Below, piece after piece: positions 23,587 to 32,165 of a stretch of DNA of 38,295 nt. Position 1 is the stretch's first letter. Every line of letters begins with the position of its first letter. Made by a program: the position numbers and the translations under genes. Source of the stretch: Lachnospiraceae bacterium UBA1721 (lineage in GTDB: Bacteria > Bacillota > Clostridia > Lachnospirales > Lachnospiraceae); assembly GCA_002317155.1 (NCBI GenBank), contig DCIR01000088.1, positions 1-38,295 of the forward strand. Direction: 5' to 3'. The notes beneath the pieces were generated by a model, which made no database searches, was not told the origin of the DNA, and saw only the letters and a list, made by a program, of their open reading frames with translations.

Positions 23587-24497
23587 TGGAAAGAATAATT
23601 TTTTTAACAGCGCTCGCAGCAGCCGTGCTGATAATACTGGTTCTTATTATCAGATTGGTAATGATGAAAAAACAGACCAAAAGCATGATTGAGCAGCTGG
23701 AATACACAAAGGATTTTTCCTACAACAAACAGATACAGATAGAATTGATTGATCGGGATTTGACAGATTTGGCGACAGCCTTCAACAAGAATCTTGATTT
23801 TCAGAAATCGCTTAAGCTCAAGCATGAGATGACAGAGAAGCAGTTAAGACAGTCGATTTCTGATATTGCGCATGATCTGCGTACACCGCTTACTGTTATA
23901 AAAGGTAATCTTCAGCTTCTTGAACAGAGCAGCGGATTGACTGTGAGCCAGCAGGAATATATTAAAATATGTACTGACAAGGCGGATTTGCTCAGACAAA
24001 TGATAGATGATTTCTTTGAGATATCGGTTCTTGAGAGCGATACAGATGAGATTCCGATTAAGGGTGTTAATGCGACCAATCTTCTGATGCAGTTCATTTT
24101 GGATCATGAAGCACTTATCAGGGAAAAGGAGCTTACTCCGGATATTCATTTACCCGAGAAAACAGTAATGCTTAAGGGTGATGAAGCATTTATATTAAGA
24201 ATGCTTTCAAATCTTCTCAATAACATTCTTAAGTATGGTAAAAATGAGTTTGAGGTCGGTTTGTCGGAAGGCAATGATAATGTAGTGATTTATTTTGCCA
24301 ATGAGGTTCTGAATGGAACCAACATAGACATCGACAGACTGTTTGACAGAACCTACAGAGCTGACAGTGCCAGAAAAGAAGGTAGCGCAGGTCTTGGCCT
24401 GTATATAGTCAAGGTTCTTGCCGAGAAGCAAGGCGGAAGCGTTCGTGCAAGACTGGATGACAGGAAACTGTTTATTGAACTTGAGTTTAAGAAATAG
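23586..24497 (+). CDS. Small sensor histidine kinase
   Basis: 303 residues, ATG 23586 with AAAGG 5 bases upstream. One N-terminal membrane helix (about 4-27), then a coiled region, the H-box ISDIAHDLRTPLT with H96, N-box around N212-N213 (LLNNILKYG) and G-box GSAGLGLYI 266-274. There is no extracellular sensor domain of any size. Kinases of this compact type often take their signal from a neighbouring ABC transporter (BceS-like logic), and an ABC operon lies 280 bases downstream. It phosphorylates the regulator encoded just before. Confidence 0.93.
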   Translation: MERIIFLTALAAAVLIILVLIIRLVMMKKQTKSMIEQLEYTKDFSYNKQIQIELIDRDLTDLATAFNKNLDFQKSLKLKHEMTEKQLRQSISDIAHDLRTPLTVIKGNLQLLEQSSGLTVSQQEYIKICTDKADLLRQMIDDFFEISVLESDTDEIPIKGVNATNLLMQFILDHEALIREKELTPDIHLPEKTVMLKGDEAFILRMLSNLLNNILKYGKNEFEVGLSEGNDNVVIYFANEVLNGTNIDIDRLFDRTYRADSARKEGSAGLGLYIVKVLAEKQGGSVRARLDDRKLFIELEFKK

Positions 24498-24549
24498 AAC
24501 AAATAGTAATAGAACAAATATTATATAAAAAAGAAAATACGAGTTTTGA

Positions 24550-24584
24550 GCCTGCAGACAAGTGTTTGTCTGTAGGCTTTTTTT
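24550..24584 (+). terminator. Rho-independent terminator after the two-component genes
   Basis: GCCTGCAGACAA (24550-24561) pairs with TTGTCTGTAGGC (24566-24577), one G-T pair, then seven T. The remaining gap to 24776 shows no gene. Confidence 0.9.
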
Positions 24585-24776
24585 GACTTTGAAAAGCAGT
24601 ATTAAATATTTTTTGCAAAATTTAAATTATTTAAGAATTTCTTTAAAATTTGATTATAGGATAGGTATTGTAAAGAGATTGCACATGCAAAATCGAGGAA
24701 ATATATAAGTGCTGATGTGACAAAATGATTAGAAATAATCAAAGAAAGTTCACTAAGCAAAAATAGGAGGTCCGAT

Positions 24777-25760
24777 ATGGGCAAGGTAATAATCGAAACA
24801 AAAAACTTAGGCAAGCAGTACGGCAAACAGTTTGCCATCAAGAATGTGGATTTTAAGATTGAAGAGGGAATGATATGCGGACTTATCGGTCCCAACGGAG
24901 CCGGTAAGACTACAATTATGAAAATCCTCGGCGGATTAAATATTCCTACAGAAGGAAGCGTAAGTATATATGGAAAGAATACTGAAAAGGGTTTGGCAGA
25001 ATCTCGTAAGAGAATGAGCTTTATGATTGAGACTCCTTATATTAAGAGTAGAATGAGCGCTTACGAGAACTTAGAGAAGCAGCGTCTGCAGAAGGGTATA
25101 CCCAATAAGGAGAGAGTGGACGAGGTACTGAAGCTTGTTGGTCTTGAAAATGTAGGAAAGAAGGCTGCCGGTAATTTCTCACTTGGTATGAAACAGAGAC
25201 TGGGAATAGCCATCTCGCTTTTATCAAAGCCTGAAATTATGGTAATGGACGAGCCTATCAATGGACTTGATCCCGAGGGAATCGTAGAAATAAGAAATCT
25301 TCTTCTTAAGCTTAATAAGGAAGAACATATAACAATTATTATTTCTTCACATATTCTTTCTGAGTTGTCACTTCTCTGCACGGATTACATTTTTATAAAT
25401 AAAGGAACTATCAGACAGAGTATCACAGCACAGGAGCTTGAGAATAATTGTAAAGAATCATTTATTGTACATACCGATAACGATGAAAAGGCTCTGGCAG
25501 TTCTTCAGGAGAAGTTTGAGAGCCTTGAGTTTGATGTTAATGATGATGGAAGCCTTAAGCTCTTTGGTCAGTTGGATAATATCCGTGAGATATCAAAAAG
25601 CCTTTATGAGGGCGGTGTGATTCCTCTCGAGCTCCGAGTTCAGGAAGCTAATCTGGAAGAGTACTATATCACAATGTCTGAGATGGATGATGCTGAAGCT
25701 GAAAAAAGTGAAACAGGAAAAAATGCAGCAGATACAGCTGGAAATAATGCTTCAGAGTGA
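24777..25760 (+). CDS. ABC transporter ATP-binding protein (BcrA/lantibiotic-immunity type)
   Basis: 327 residues, AGGAGG 6 bases before ATG 24777. Walker A GPNGAGKTT 38-46, signature FSLGMKQ 134-140, Walker B IMVMDEP 154-160 and H192. It should drive the two ABC-2-type permeases encoded next. This type handles bacitracin, lantibiotics or other membrane-active peptides in characterised cases. After residue about 305 there is an extra low-complexity tail (Ala, Glu, Asn) of unknown use. First gene of a four-gene operon running to 29047. Confidence 0.93.
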   Translation: MGKVIIETKNLGKQYGKQFAIKNVDFKIEEGMICGLIGPNGAGKTTIMKILGGLNIPTEGSVSIYGKNTEKGLAESRKRMSFMIETPYIKSRMSAYENLEKQRLQKGIPNKERVDEVLKLVGLENVGKKAAGNFSLGMKQRLGIAISLLSKPEIMVMDEPINGLDPEGIVEIRNLLLKLNKEEHITIIISSHILSELSLLCTDYIFINKGTIRQSITAQELENNCKESFIVHTDNDEKALAVLQEKFESLEFDVNDDGSLKLFGQLDNIREISKSLYEGGVIPLELRVQEANLEEYYITMSEMDDAEAEKSETGKNAADTAGNNASE

Positions 25761-25784
25761 TTGGAATGATGGTAGGTGAGTAAT

Positions 25785-26573
25785 ATGTTTAACATTATAA
25801 AAGCAGTTAATTATCAAATCAAAAAGGATATCACTACTTATATTGCTATAGGCGGAGGTCTCTTGATTGCATTGTTACCTATTCTGGAATATGGAGTAGA
25901 CGGCCTGAAGGAGCTGAATGGCGGAATGTATGCAATGTCATATTTAAGCGTCATGATGTTTATCCCTTATGTTATGTCATGTCTGATAGGTGCCTGCATT
26001 ATCGGTAAGGATATGGGAGACAAAACCATTAACTACGAGATTTTGGCCGGTCACTCGCGAATGGATGTTTTTTTGGCAAGAGTGATATTGGCGTTTGTGT
26101 GGGATATAGGCTTATGTATCCTAGTATCTGCGCTCCCGATCGGTGTTGTGACATTGGTTAACGGATGGGGCAATAATGTTGCATTTGCAGATATGGCAGC
26201 CAGGTATATTGTGAATATAACTTCTGCATTTCGTATCAATGCATTCGTCATTCTGATTACAATGATTGTCAGACATCCTGCAGCAGGAGGATTTATTTCT
26301 TACGGTGTTCTTAATGCGTCAATGCTCCCGCTGTTGGTACTGAGTGAAACCATGGATATAAAGCTATATCATTCAGTTGCCATGGCGGACATTTTGTATA
26401 TGAGTTTTATCAGCAATATGAGACAGATTGTGGAAAATGGTGAAAAAATAACAGTTTATGATATGGCGATAAGCAATAGCTTCCTAATCGGAGCAATAAT
26501 AGTACCGATTGTTGTGAGTGTTGTGTATGTCGTGCTCGCATGTATGATTTTTAAGAAGAGAGATTTGAAATAG
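25785..26573 (+). CDS. ABC-2 type permease 1
   Basis: 262 residues. ATG 25785 is preferred, with GGTAGGTGA upstream, over GTG 25776 which is inside that site. About six membrane segments, for example TYIAIGGGLLIALLPIL, IPYVMSCLIGACIIG, LAFVWDIGLCILVSALPIGV and a last helix near the end. The GKDMGDKTINYEIL motif is typical of lantibiotic-immunity ABC-2 permeases and is shared with the next gene, so the two probably form a heterodimer. Confidence 0.88.
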   Translation: MFNIIKAVNYQIKKDITTYIAIGGGLLIALLPILEYGVDGLKELNGGMYAMSYLSVMMFIPYVMSCLIGACIIGKDMGDKTINYEILAGHSRMDVFLARVILAFVWDIGLCILVSALPIGVVTLVNGWGNNVAFADMAARYIVNITSAFRINAFVILITMIVRHPAAGGFISYGVLNASMLPLLVLSETMDIKLYHSVAMADILYMSFISNMRQIVENGEKITVYDMAISNSFLIGAIIVPIVVSVVYVVLACMIFKKRDLK

Positions 26574-26585
26574 GAGATAGGGCAT

Positions 26586-27383
26586 ATGAAAAATTTGATG
26601 AAAGCCCAGTGGTTTCAATTATTAAAGAGTAAAAAAATAGTGATTCTGACAGTCCTGGTTACATTGTTTATTCAGCTGGTTGAAGTATTCAGCCCTCTAA
26701 TCAACGGTGATCCCGCGATGAGTTTTGGAGTGTATCTTGCATCATATGGCAGCTCGGGATATTCTTTGTTTACACTCAGTATTTCTGCGGCGGCAGGAGT
26801 GATAATAGCTATCATATGTACCGGTGGTGACTACAAGGATAAGACCATCAATTACGAGATAATGAACGGTTACACACGACTTGAGATTTTTGCGGCAAAA
26901 AGTATCATAGCAACAATAGTCGGGTTAGCAGTATATGTAGTTACTATAGTGATTCCGTGCACCATAAATGTGCTTTTGTTCGGATTTGGAACAGAACTGG
27001 AAGTATCAGAGGTAATGCTTAGATTTTTCTTGTCATTATTTGTAGAGATAAGACTTATCTGGATTTTTATCGCATTTACATATTTCATCAGAGTATTCTG
27101 GATTGGAATTATTTTTGCGACAATATATTTTATCAGCGCGCCTGAATTACTTGACGGATTGAGCAATCATTCGTATCTTCTCGGAATGTCTACCTTTGGA
27201 AAGCTAAGCGAGTATGTAAGCTGGATTAACTATACATTAGGTGATGGCGTTGAATATATTTATATATATGGACGCAAATTTGCTATGGGTGAGAGCATTG
27301 CGGTGATTTTATCATCATTGGGTATTGGCCTGGTGGCATTGTTCATCGGTTACTTCTTCTTCAAGAAGGATGATTTACAATAG
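26586..27383 (+). CDS. ABC-2 type permease 2
   Basis: 265 residues, ATG 26586 with TAGGAGATAGGG upstream, 12 bases after the first permease. Same layout and the matching motif GDYKDKTINYEIMNG after the second hydrophobic segment, so it is a paralogue of permease 1. Six membrane segments; ends with FFKKDDLQ, like FKKRDLK in permease 1. Confidence 0.88.
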   Translation: MKNLMKAQWFQLLKSKKIVILTVLVTLFIQLVEVFSPLINGDPAMSFGVYLASYGSSGYSLFTLSISAAAGVIIAIICTGGDYKDKTINYEIMNGYTRLEIFAAKSIIATIVGLAVYVVTIVIPCTINVLLFGFGTELEVSEVMLRFFLSLFVEIRLIWIFIAFTYFIRVFWIGIIFATIYFISAPELLDGLSNHSYLLGMSTFGKLSEYVSWINYTLGDGVEYIYIYGRKFAMGESIAVILSSLGIGLVALFIGYFFFKKDDLQ

Positions 27384-27394
27384 AGGATAAACAT

Positions 27395-29047
27395 ATGATT
27401 TTTGAAGATATTTTTTATTTGGTTTTGGAAATACTGTTTGGAGGCCTTAGCCTTGCAATTGCGATAATTGCGAGCAAGTATGCGAGCAGTAAATACAAGA
27501 TGATATATCTGGTAGCACCGGTGTCAACTGTGTGTTTCATCGCACTGACCGGTTTCGATAAAGTATTTATTCCTGCGTATATCGTAAGTGCCTTATTGAT
27601 TCTGGGATTCTTCTTTGAAAAGAAGGTGCTGAGGATGATACTCAGTATTTTGCTTATGGTTACAATGATCGGTGAATATGCAGAGTACAACGATAGTCCC
27701 TTATACAGAGAACCCAAATATGTAGCAGAGTTTAAGCATGCTATTGAAATTATGGAAGAGCACTATGTACTTACAGATCACAAGGATATCGATTTTGATG
27801 CACTTTATGATAAATATCTTCCTCAGATTAAAGATGCAGCCAAGAGACATGATAAAGCTGATGTGTATATTGCATGGCTGAGCTTTTGCAGTGAATTCAA
27901 GGACGGTCATGTTAGTTTTATGCCAAAAATTACTGAAGAAGAATTTGATGTTGTTACGGAGAGATTGTACGGATACGATTACGGATTTTCTCTAATGCGT
28001 AAGTCAGATGGAACTATCGTGGCAGTAAATGTAGAAGCCGGAAGTGCAGCAGAGGCAGCCGGTATTAAAAATGGCACAACTATAATTGAATGGAACGGAC
28101 AGCCTGTTGAGGATATGATTGCCGCATTTGATGCTCCTTTATATAACAATATACCTGTTAAGGAGAGCGAGGATTTCCTGAGAGTGATTTTTGCCGGAGG
28201 ACAGAGCGGGGACAGTCTCAAGGTAAGCTTCGTAAACGATGACGGAGCTGTGGCTGAGGTTGATTTGGACAAACTGGGAACATACGCTGACAGACTTGAG
28301 GATACCTTAAGTAAGGTGCTTGATGGAAAGCTTGAAACCAACCTGTCTGTAAGTCAGATTGATTCTTCAACAGCATTTATCAGAATCGACAGTATGGGCT
28401 ATGATTCGAATTCTTACGGCAGCAATAATTATGATGCAATGTATTCAGAGTTAAGAGATGCTCTTCAACTGCAGAAGGATGCAGGAGTTACAGATCTGAT
28501 TATCGATTTAAGAGCCAACTCAGGTGGTGATCCCGGATTTGATAAGACAGTATTCAGACTGTTATTCCCTGAGGGTGAGTACACGATGAGCTATAACAGT
28601 GTATGGGATGTAGAGAACAGCTGTTATATGATTGATGAGACCACGGGTGGCTATGTTCTTGGAACTCCCAACAAGTTCTATGGTGAAGGCTTCTGGGGCA
28701 ATGGAAAAATCATTGTGCTTGTAAGTGCGACTACCGTAAGTGCAGGTGATATGTTTACTGAAGTTATTTCAAGACTTGATAATGTAACAATTATGGGAAT
28801 TACTCCTTCTAACTGTGCATGCCAGGCGGTAAGAGCTGTTAGTGATATGGAGTTTGGCATGTTGTCATTTTCCGCAGTTCCCGATTTGAATGCAGACGGT
28901 AGTATCTATATCGATACAGATGTGACAAGAGAGGCTACAGTTCTCCTTGATGTACAGATTGAGGTGGACGATGAGTTCATCGATGCAGTGTTTAACCGTG
29001 GAGAGGACTATGTGTTGGATATGGCTGTTAAGCAGCTGCAGAACTGA
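27395..29047 (+). CDS. Membrane-anchored S41 (C-terminal processing type) peptidase
   Basis: 550 residues, ATG 27395, 11 bases after permease 2; the site upstream (GAGGATAAAC) is modest. Three N-terminal membrane helices (about 5-27, 36-53, 57-75, with another near 80-93), then an extracellular part: a PDZ-like domain near 193-240 (GFSLMRKSDGTIVAVNVEAG) and an S41 core, DLIIDLRANSGGDPG at 367-381 and SATTVSAGDMF with probable nucleophile S449. S41 peptidases cut exported proteins near the membrane. Being in an ABC operon it may process or degrade the peptide the transporter handles. The multi-helix anchor replaces the usual single signal peptide. Confidence 0.87.
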   Translation: MIFEDIFYLVLEILFGGLSLAIAIIASKYASSKYKMIYLVAPVSTVCFIALTGFDKVFIPAYIVSALLILGFFFEKKVLRMILSILLMVTMIGEYAEYNDSPLYREPKYVAEFKHAIEIMEEHYVLTDHKDIDFDALYDKYLPQIKDAAKRHDKADVYIAWLSFCSEFKDGHVSFMPKITEEEFDVVTERLYGYDYGFSLMRKSDGTIVAVNVEAGSAAEAAGIKNGTTIIEWNGQPVEDMIAAFDAPLYNNIPVKESEDFLRVIFAGGQSGDSLKVSFVNDDGAVAEVDLDKLGTYADRLEDTLSKVLDGKLETNLSVSQIDSSTAFIRIDSMGYDSNSYGSNNYDAMYSELRDALQLQKDAGVTDLIIDLRANSGGDPGFDKTVFRLLFPEGEYTMSYNSVWDVENSCYMIDETTGGYVLGTPNKFYGEGFWGNGKIIVLVSATTVSAGDMFTEVISRLDNVTIMGITPSNCACQAVRAVSDMEFGMLSFSAVPDLNADGSIYIDTDVTREATVLLDVQIEVDDEFIDAVFNRGEDYVLDMAVKQLQN

Positions 29048-29209
29048 TAAATTAGTGTTTTATGGTGTGTTGGAAAAAAATTTTTAGAAAACTGGTAATA
29101 TTTTCAAATAAATCCTGTCATTAGTATTGTAATGAAAACTATACATATTGTGATTTATATGTTAATTTAATACATGTCGAATTTTTGAATCGCAATAAGG
29201 AGGAGGAAA

Positions 29210-31327
29210 ATGAAGAAAAAATTATTAGTTTTAGTATCAGCATTAGCATTGTCATTTTCATTGTTTGCCTGTGGCAAAGATACAACTCAGCCTGAAGAGC
29301 CGGAAGAGAAAGTCATTGACTTAAATTCCGTATCTTCTCTGTATGAGCCCAGTGAAGATGAAATAATCATGGACAATGTTGCCATGGGACACGTCGATGG
29401 CGTACTCATTATTTTCTTTACCAAAGAAGCTACTGATGAACAGATTATCGAGGTTATCGAATCTGTAGACGGTGAATTAATCGGTAAGGAATTATCGTTA
29501 AATGAGTACCAGATTCGTATCGCAGACGCTGATCTTGAAAAGCTTGAGAAAACAGCTGAAAAGATCTTGGAAAATTCATGCGTTTTGGATGCAAAGGTTG
29601 ATAGAATCTATGCTCTTACCCAGGGCATGACCACAACAAATGATCCGTGGCTTGAGTCAGGTGAATTCGATATCTTAGATTGGGATGAGAAGAATCCCTC
29701 AGGAAACAATTGGTGGCTTGAGGCCACCAAGGTTCCTTCTGCTTGGGACTATTCTGAGTACTTTTCTACAATTAATGTTGGTATCGTAGATGACGGTATT
29801 GATATCGACCATGAAGACCTTGCCGGTATGAATATCGAGATTCTGAATCCTGAATTGTGTGATGATGGAAGTGATCATGGAACACATGTCACCGGAATCA
29901 TGATGGCTGAAGCAAATAACGGTATTGGAATTGCCGGAGTTTTATCTAATGTAAACGGCTATTTTGTTGATGTATATGCAAATGCAGAGCAGGAAGCAAA
30001 CTATGTTGCTATGACCGATATGCTTCAGGGTATTGCAGACTGCTGTGAGAAGGTTGGTCATGATGAGAAGATCGTAGTTAATCTTTCTTCAGGCTTGATG
30101 TATACCGGTGTAGACTTTGTTCAGTCAATTATTAGCGCAGACGCAGCGCAGGATGCGATGAGCATGATTGCGTTGATGTTATACAACGATTATCAGAATT
30201 TTATTATTGTACAGGCTGCAGGTAATGATGCAGTAGATTCATTTATGTGCAATGGTTTCTTTGCTTCTATGGATGAAGATAATGTAGATGCATTCTTAGC
30301 AAGTCACCCTGCATACGCTTCATGCATGACTACCGAGGATATTATGGGCAGCGTTATGGTAGTTGCAGCAGTTGAGAAGCCTTATGGTGGTGAGTATTAC
30401 TTAACTTATTTCTCTAACTATGGTCATACTATTACTGTAGCAGCTCCCGGATCTGCTATTTACAGTACTGTAGTTGCAGAGGGTCCTAACGGAGCATATG
30501 ACTCTATGTCAGGAACTTCAATGGCAGCACCTCTTGCAGCATCAATCACTGCTATGGCATGGTCAGTTAATCAGGACTTAAAGCCTGCAGAGATTAAGCA
30601 GATTATTATTGATTCAGCTACAGTTCCCGTATATCCCGGAACATCAGGTGATACAGCAGAGTGTTATTATATGATCGATGCTGAGGCAGCAGTAGAAGCT
30701 GTACTTAACTATACCGGTATTGATGCAGAGATCGTTGATGATGACGATGATATAATTGATGACGATGACGAGGATGACTTCTGGGCTTCTTTCTGGGATG
30801 CATTCTGGGGTGATGACGAAGAGACTGATGACCCTGAAGATGATGTCACCATGGAGTTCGAAGATATTCCTTTGTATTATGCAGATGGATATTCTTTTGA
30901 TGTAAGCATTGATATCAGAGATATGTTAATCTCAGATGCTAGCAATACATATTCTTATGATGTTATTGCCGAGCCTCTTATCCTTATCGATGTAAACGGA
31001 ACAATGCAGGTAGGTTGTCTTAAGGATGACAAGCTCAGAATCTTTGGTTATACAGATGAGTTGGTGTCACAGAAATTTGAAATGACATTCACAGATGGTT
31101 CAGTATCAACCGGTACTATGACCACTGATTATGATGGAAATGTTACCTTCACATATGATCACGGTGCAGAGGACGTATTGTATTTTGCATTTGATTTTGA
31201 TTACGATTATATGTATATCTTAGGAACCAACGGATTTATCGTTGCAGAATTCGAATATGATGATATTGATGATGTTCTCTATCTTGATCTGAGTGATTCT
31301 AAGAGATATGAGGATGATGCATTCTAA
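29210..31327 (+). CDS. S8 (subtilisin-like) protease, surface lipoprotein
   Basis: 705 residues, AGGAGGAG just before ATG 29210. Lipobox SLFAC with C21. Residues about 50-140 look like an inhibitor-type propeptide (HVDGVLIIFFTKEATDEQII). The subtilase core has D194 (VGIVDDGIDIDHEDL), H223 (DHGTHVTGIM), oxyanion N339 (AAGND) and S437 (SGTSMAAP), so it should be active outside the cell. Past the core comes a very acidic stretch, 509-546, with three FW pairs spaced by four residues, then a strand-rich C-terminal domain of unknown type. It follows the S41 operon with a 160-base gap and a terminator of its own. Confidence 0.93.
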   Translation: MKKKLLVLVSALALSFSLFACGKDTTQPEEPEEKVIDLNSVSSLYEPSEDEIIMDNVAMGHVDGVLIIFFTKEATDEQIIEVIESVDGELIGKELSLNEYQIRIADADLEKLEKTAEKILENSCVLDAKVDRIYALTQGMTTTNDPWLESGEFDILDWDEKNPSGNNWWLEATKVPSAWDYSEYFSTINVGIVDDGIDIDHEDLAGMNIEILNPELCDDGSDHGTHVTGIMMAEANNGIGIAGVLSNVNGYFVDVYANAEQEANYVAMTDMLQGIADCCEKVGHDEKIVVNLSSGLMYTGVDFVQSIISADAAQDAMSMIALMLYNDYQNFIIVQAAGNDAVDSFMCNGFFASMDEDNVDAFLASHPAYASCMTTEDIMGSVMVVAAVEKPYGGEYYLTYFSNYGHTITVAAPGSAIYSTVVAEGPNGAYDSMSGTSMAAPLAASITAMAWSVNQDLKPAEIKQIIIDSATVPVYPGTSGDTAECYYMIDAEAAVEAVLNYTGIDAEIVDDDDDIIDDDDEDDFWASFWDAFWGDDEETDDPEDDVTMEFEDIPLYYADGYSFDVSIDIRDMLISDASNTYSYDVIAEPLILIDVNGTMQVGCLKDDKLRIFGYTDELVSQKFEMTFTDGSVSTGTMTTDYDGNVTFTYDHGAEDVLYFAFDFDYDYMYILGTNGFIVAEFEYDDIDDVLYLDLSDSKRYEDDAF

Positions 31328-31367
31328 TAATTCATAAAGAATAATAGGGCTGAAAAGTCCCGTAAAT

Positions 31368-31408
31368 AAAAACAGCTTAGGCCGTGAGGCTTAAGCTGTT
31401 TTTGTTTT
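31368..31408 (+). terminator. Rho-independent terminator
   Basis: Perfect 12-bp stem AAAAACAGCTTA (31368-31379) / TAAGCTGTTTTT (31392-31403) with inner GCC/GGC pairing and T-rich end. Confidence 0.9.
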
Positions 31409-31505
31409 AATATGTTTGCTGTTTTTGTTGTTTTATTGAATTATAAATATTAAATGTATCAATCCGGTTCTTTGACAGTAAAGAACTTATTATTAAGAGA
31501 ACTTA

Positions 31506-31919
31506 TTATTCAGAATAAGTGAATGATGAGTACTCTGAACCATCGGGATTGTTAAATACAAAAACTACGGTGATAACGGTATCAGCTGAAACTCCTGATT
31601 CCTGTCTGATTCCCTCGATAATAGAGTGGCTTGATGAATCAAGACTTGACTTCATGAAAGCATCATATGCAGCCTTATTAGCCATTCCGGGATCCTCGCA
31701 ATAGGTGTATGAATAAGTAGCGGTGTTACCCTCGAATGTCATAGATACTTCTGAATAGGTACCTTTCTGCTGCTCGAGCATTTCCTTGCATTCAGCTTCG
31801 ATAGCTGCCTTTCTGATAGGCTGATTGTAATAGCTCTCAAGAGTCTTGGGTCCGCCGCAGCCCATAAGCATAACTGCGAGCATAAGTACAGATACAAATG
31901 CAAATAATTTCTTTTTCAT
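31506..31919 (-). CDS. DUF4854-like lipoprotein
   Basis: 137 residues. The minus-strand ATG at 31919 follows GAGGGAAG; an ATG 30 bases earlier is less likely. Signal peptide MKKKLFAFVSVLMLAVMLMGC with lipobox Cys, then TLESYYNQPIRKAAIEAE, the start typical of DUF4854 proteins, which occur widely in Clostridia without a known function. Small surface lipoprotein, single gene. In the 3' region GTTCTTT/AAAGAAC arms at about 31465-31485 could form a weak terminator. Confidence 0.82.
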   Translation of the reverse strand: MKKKLFAFVSVLMLAVMLMGCGGPKTLESYYNQPIRKAAIEAECKEMLEQQKGTYSEVSMTFEGNTATYSYTYCEDPGMANKAAYDAFMKSSLDSSSHSIIEGIRQESGVSADTVITVVFVFNNPDGSEYSSFTYSE

Positions 31920-32118
31920 TTTTTCTTCCCTCATTAAATTTTCTAGCAAACGAAAGTTATCATAAATAAATATACGTATATATGCAATGATATGTTAGAA
32001 AAAGTCACTTTTATCTTTTAAATTATCAAAATCCAGACTAAAGCAGTCAACTATATATTTTATAAATATTCAAAATATCTTAAGTATGATATTATCTAAA
32101 GGACTATAGGTAAAAATA

Positions 32119-32147
32119 GCGGATATGCATTAGTGCATTGTTGTCCG
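32119..32147 (+). promoter_or_regulatory. Leader hairpin before the Lon-like ATPase operon
   Basis: GCGGA/TCCGC and ATGCA/TGCAT arms nest in one 29-base hairpin, 19 bases before the start of the operon's first gene and close to its ribosome binding site. No T-run, so translation control rather than termination is more likely. Confidence 0.4.
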
Positions 32148-32165
32148 CAAATTGAGAGGTAAAAT

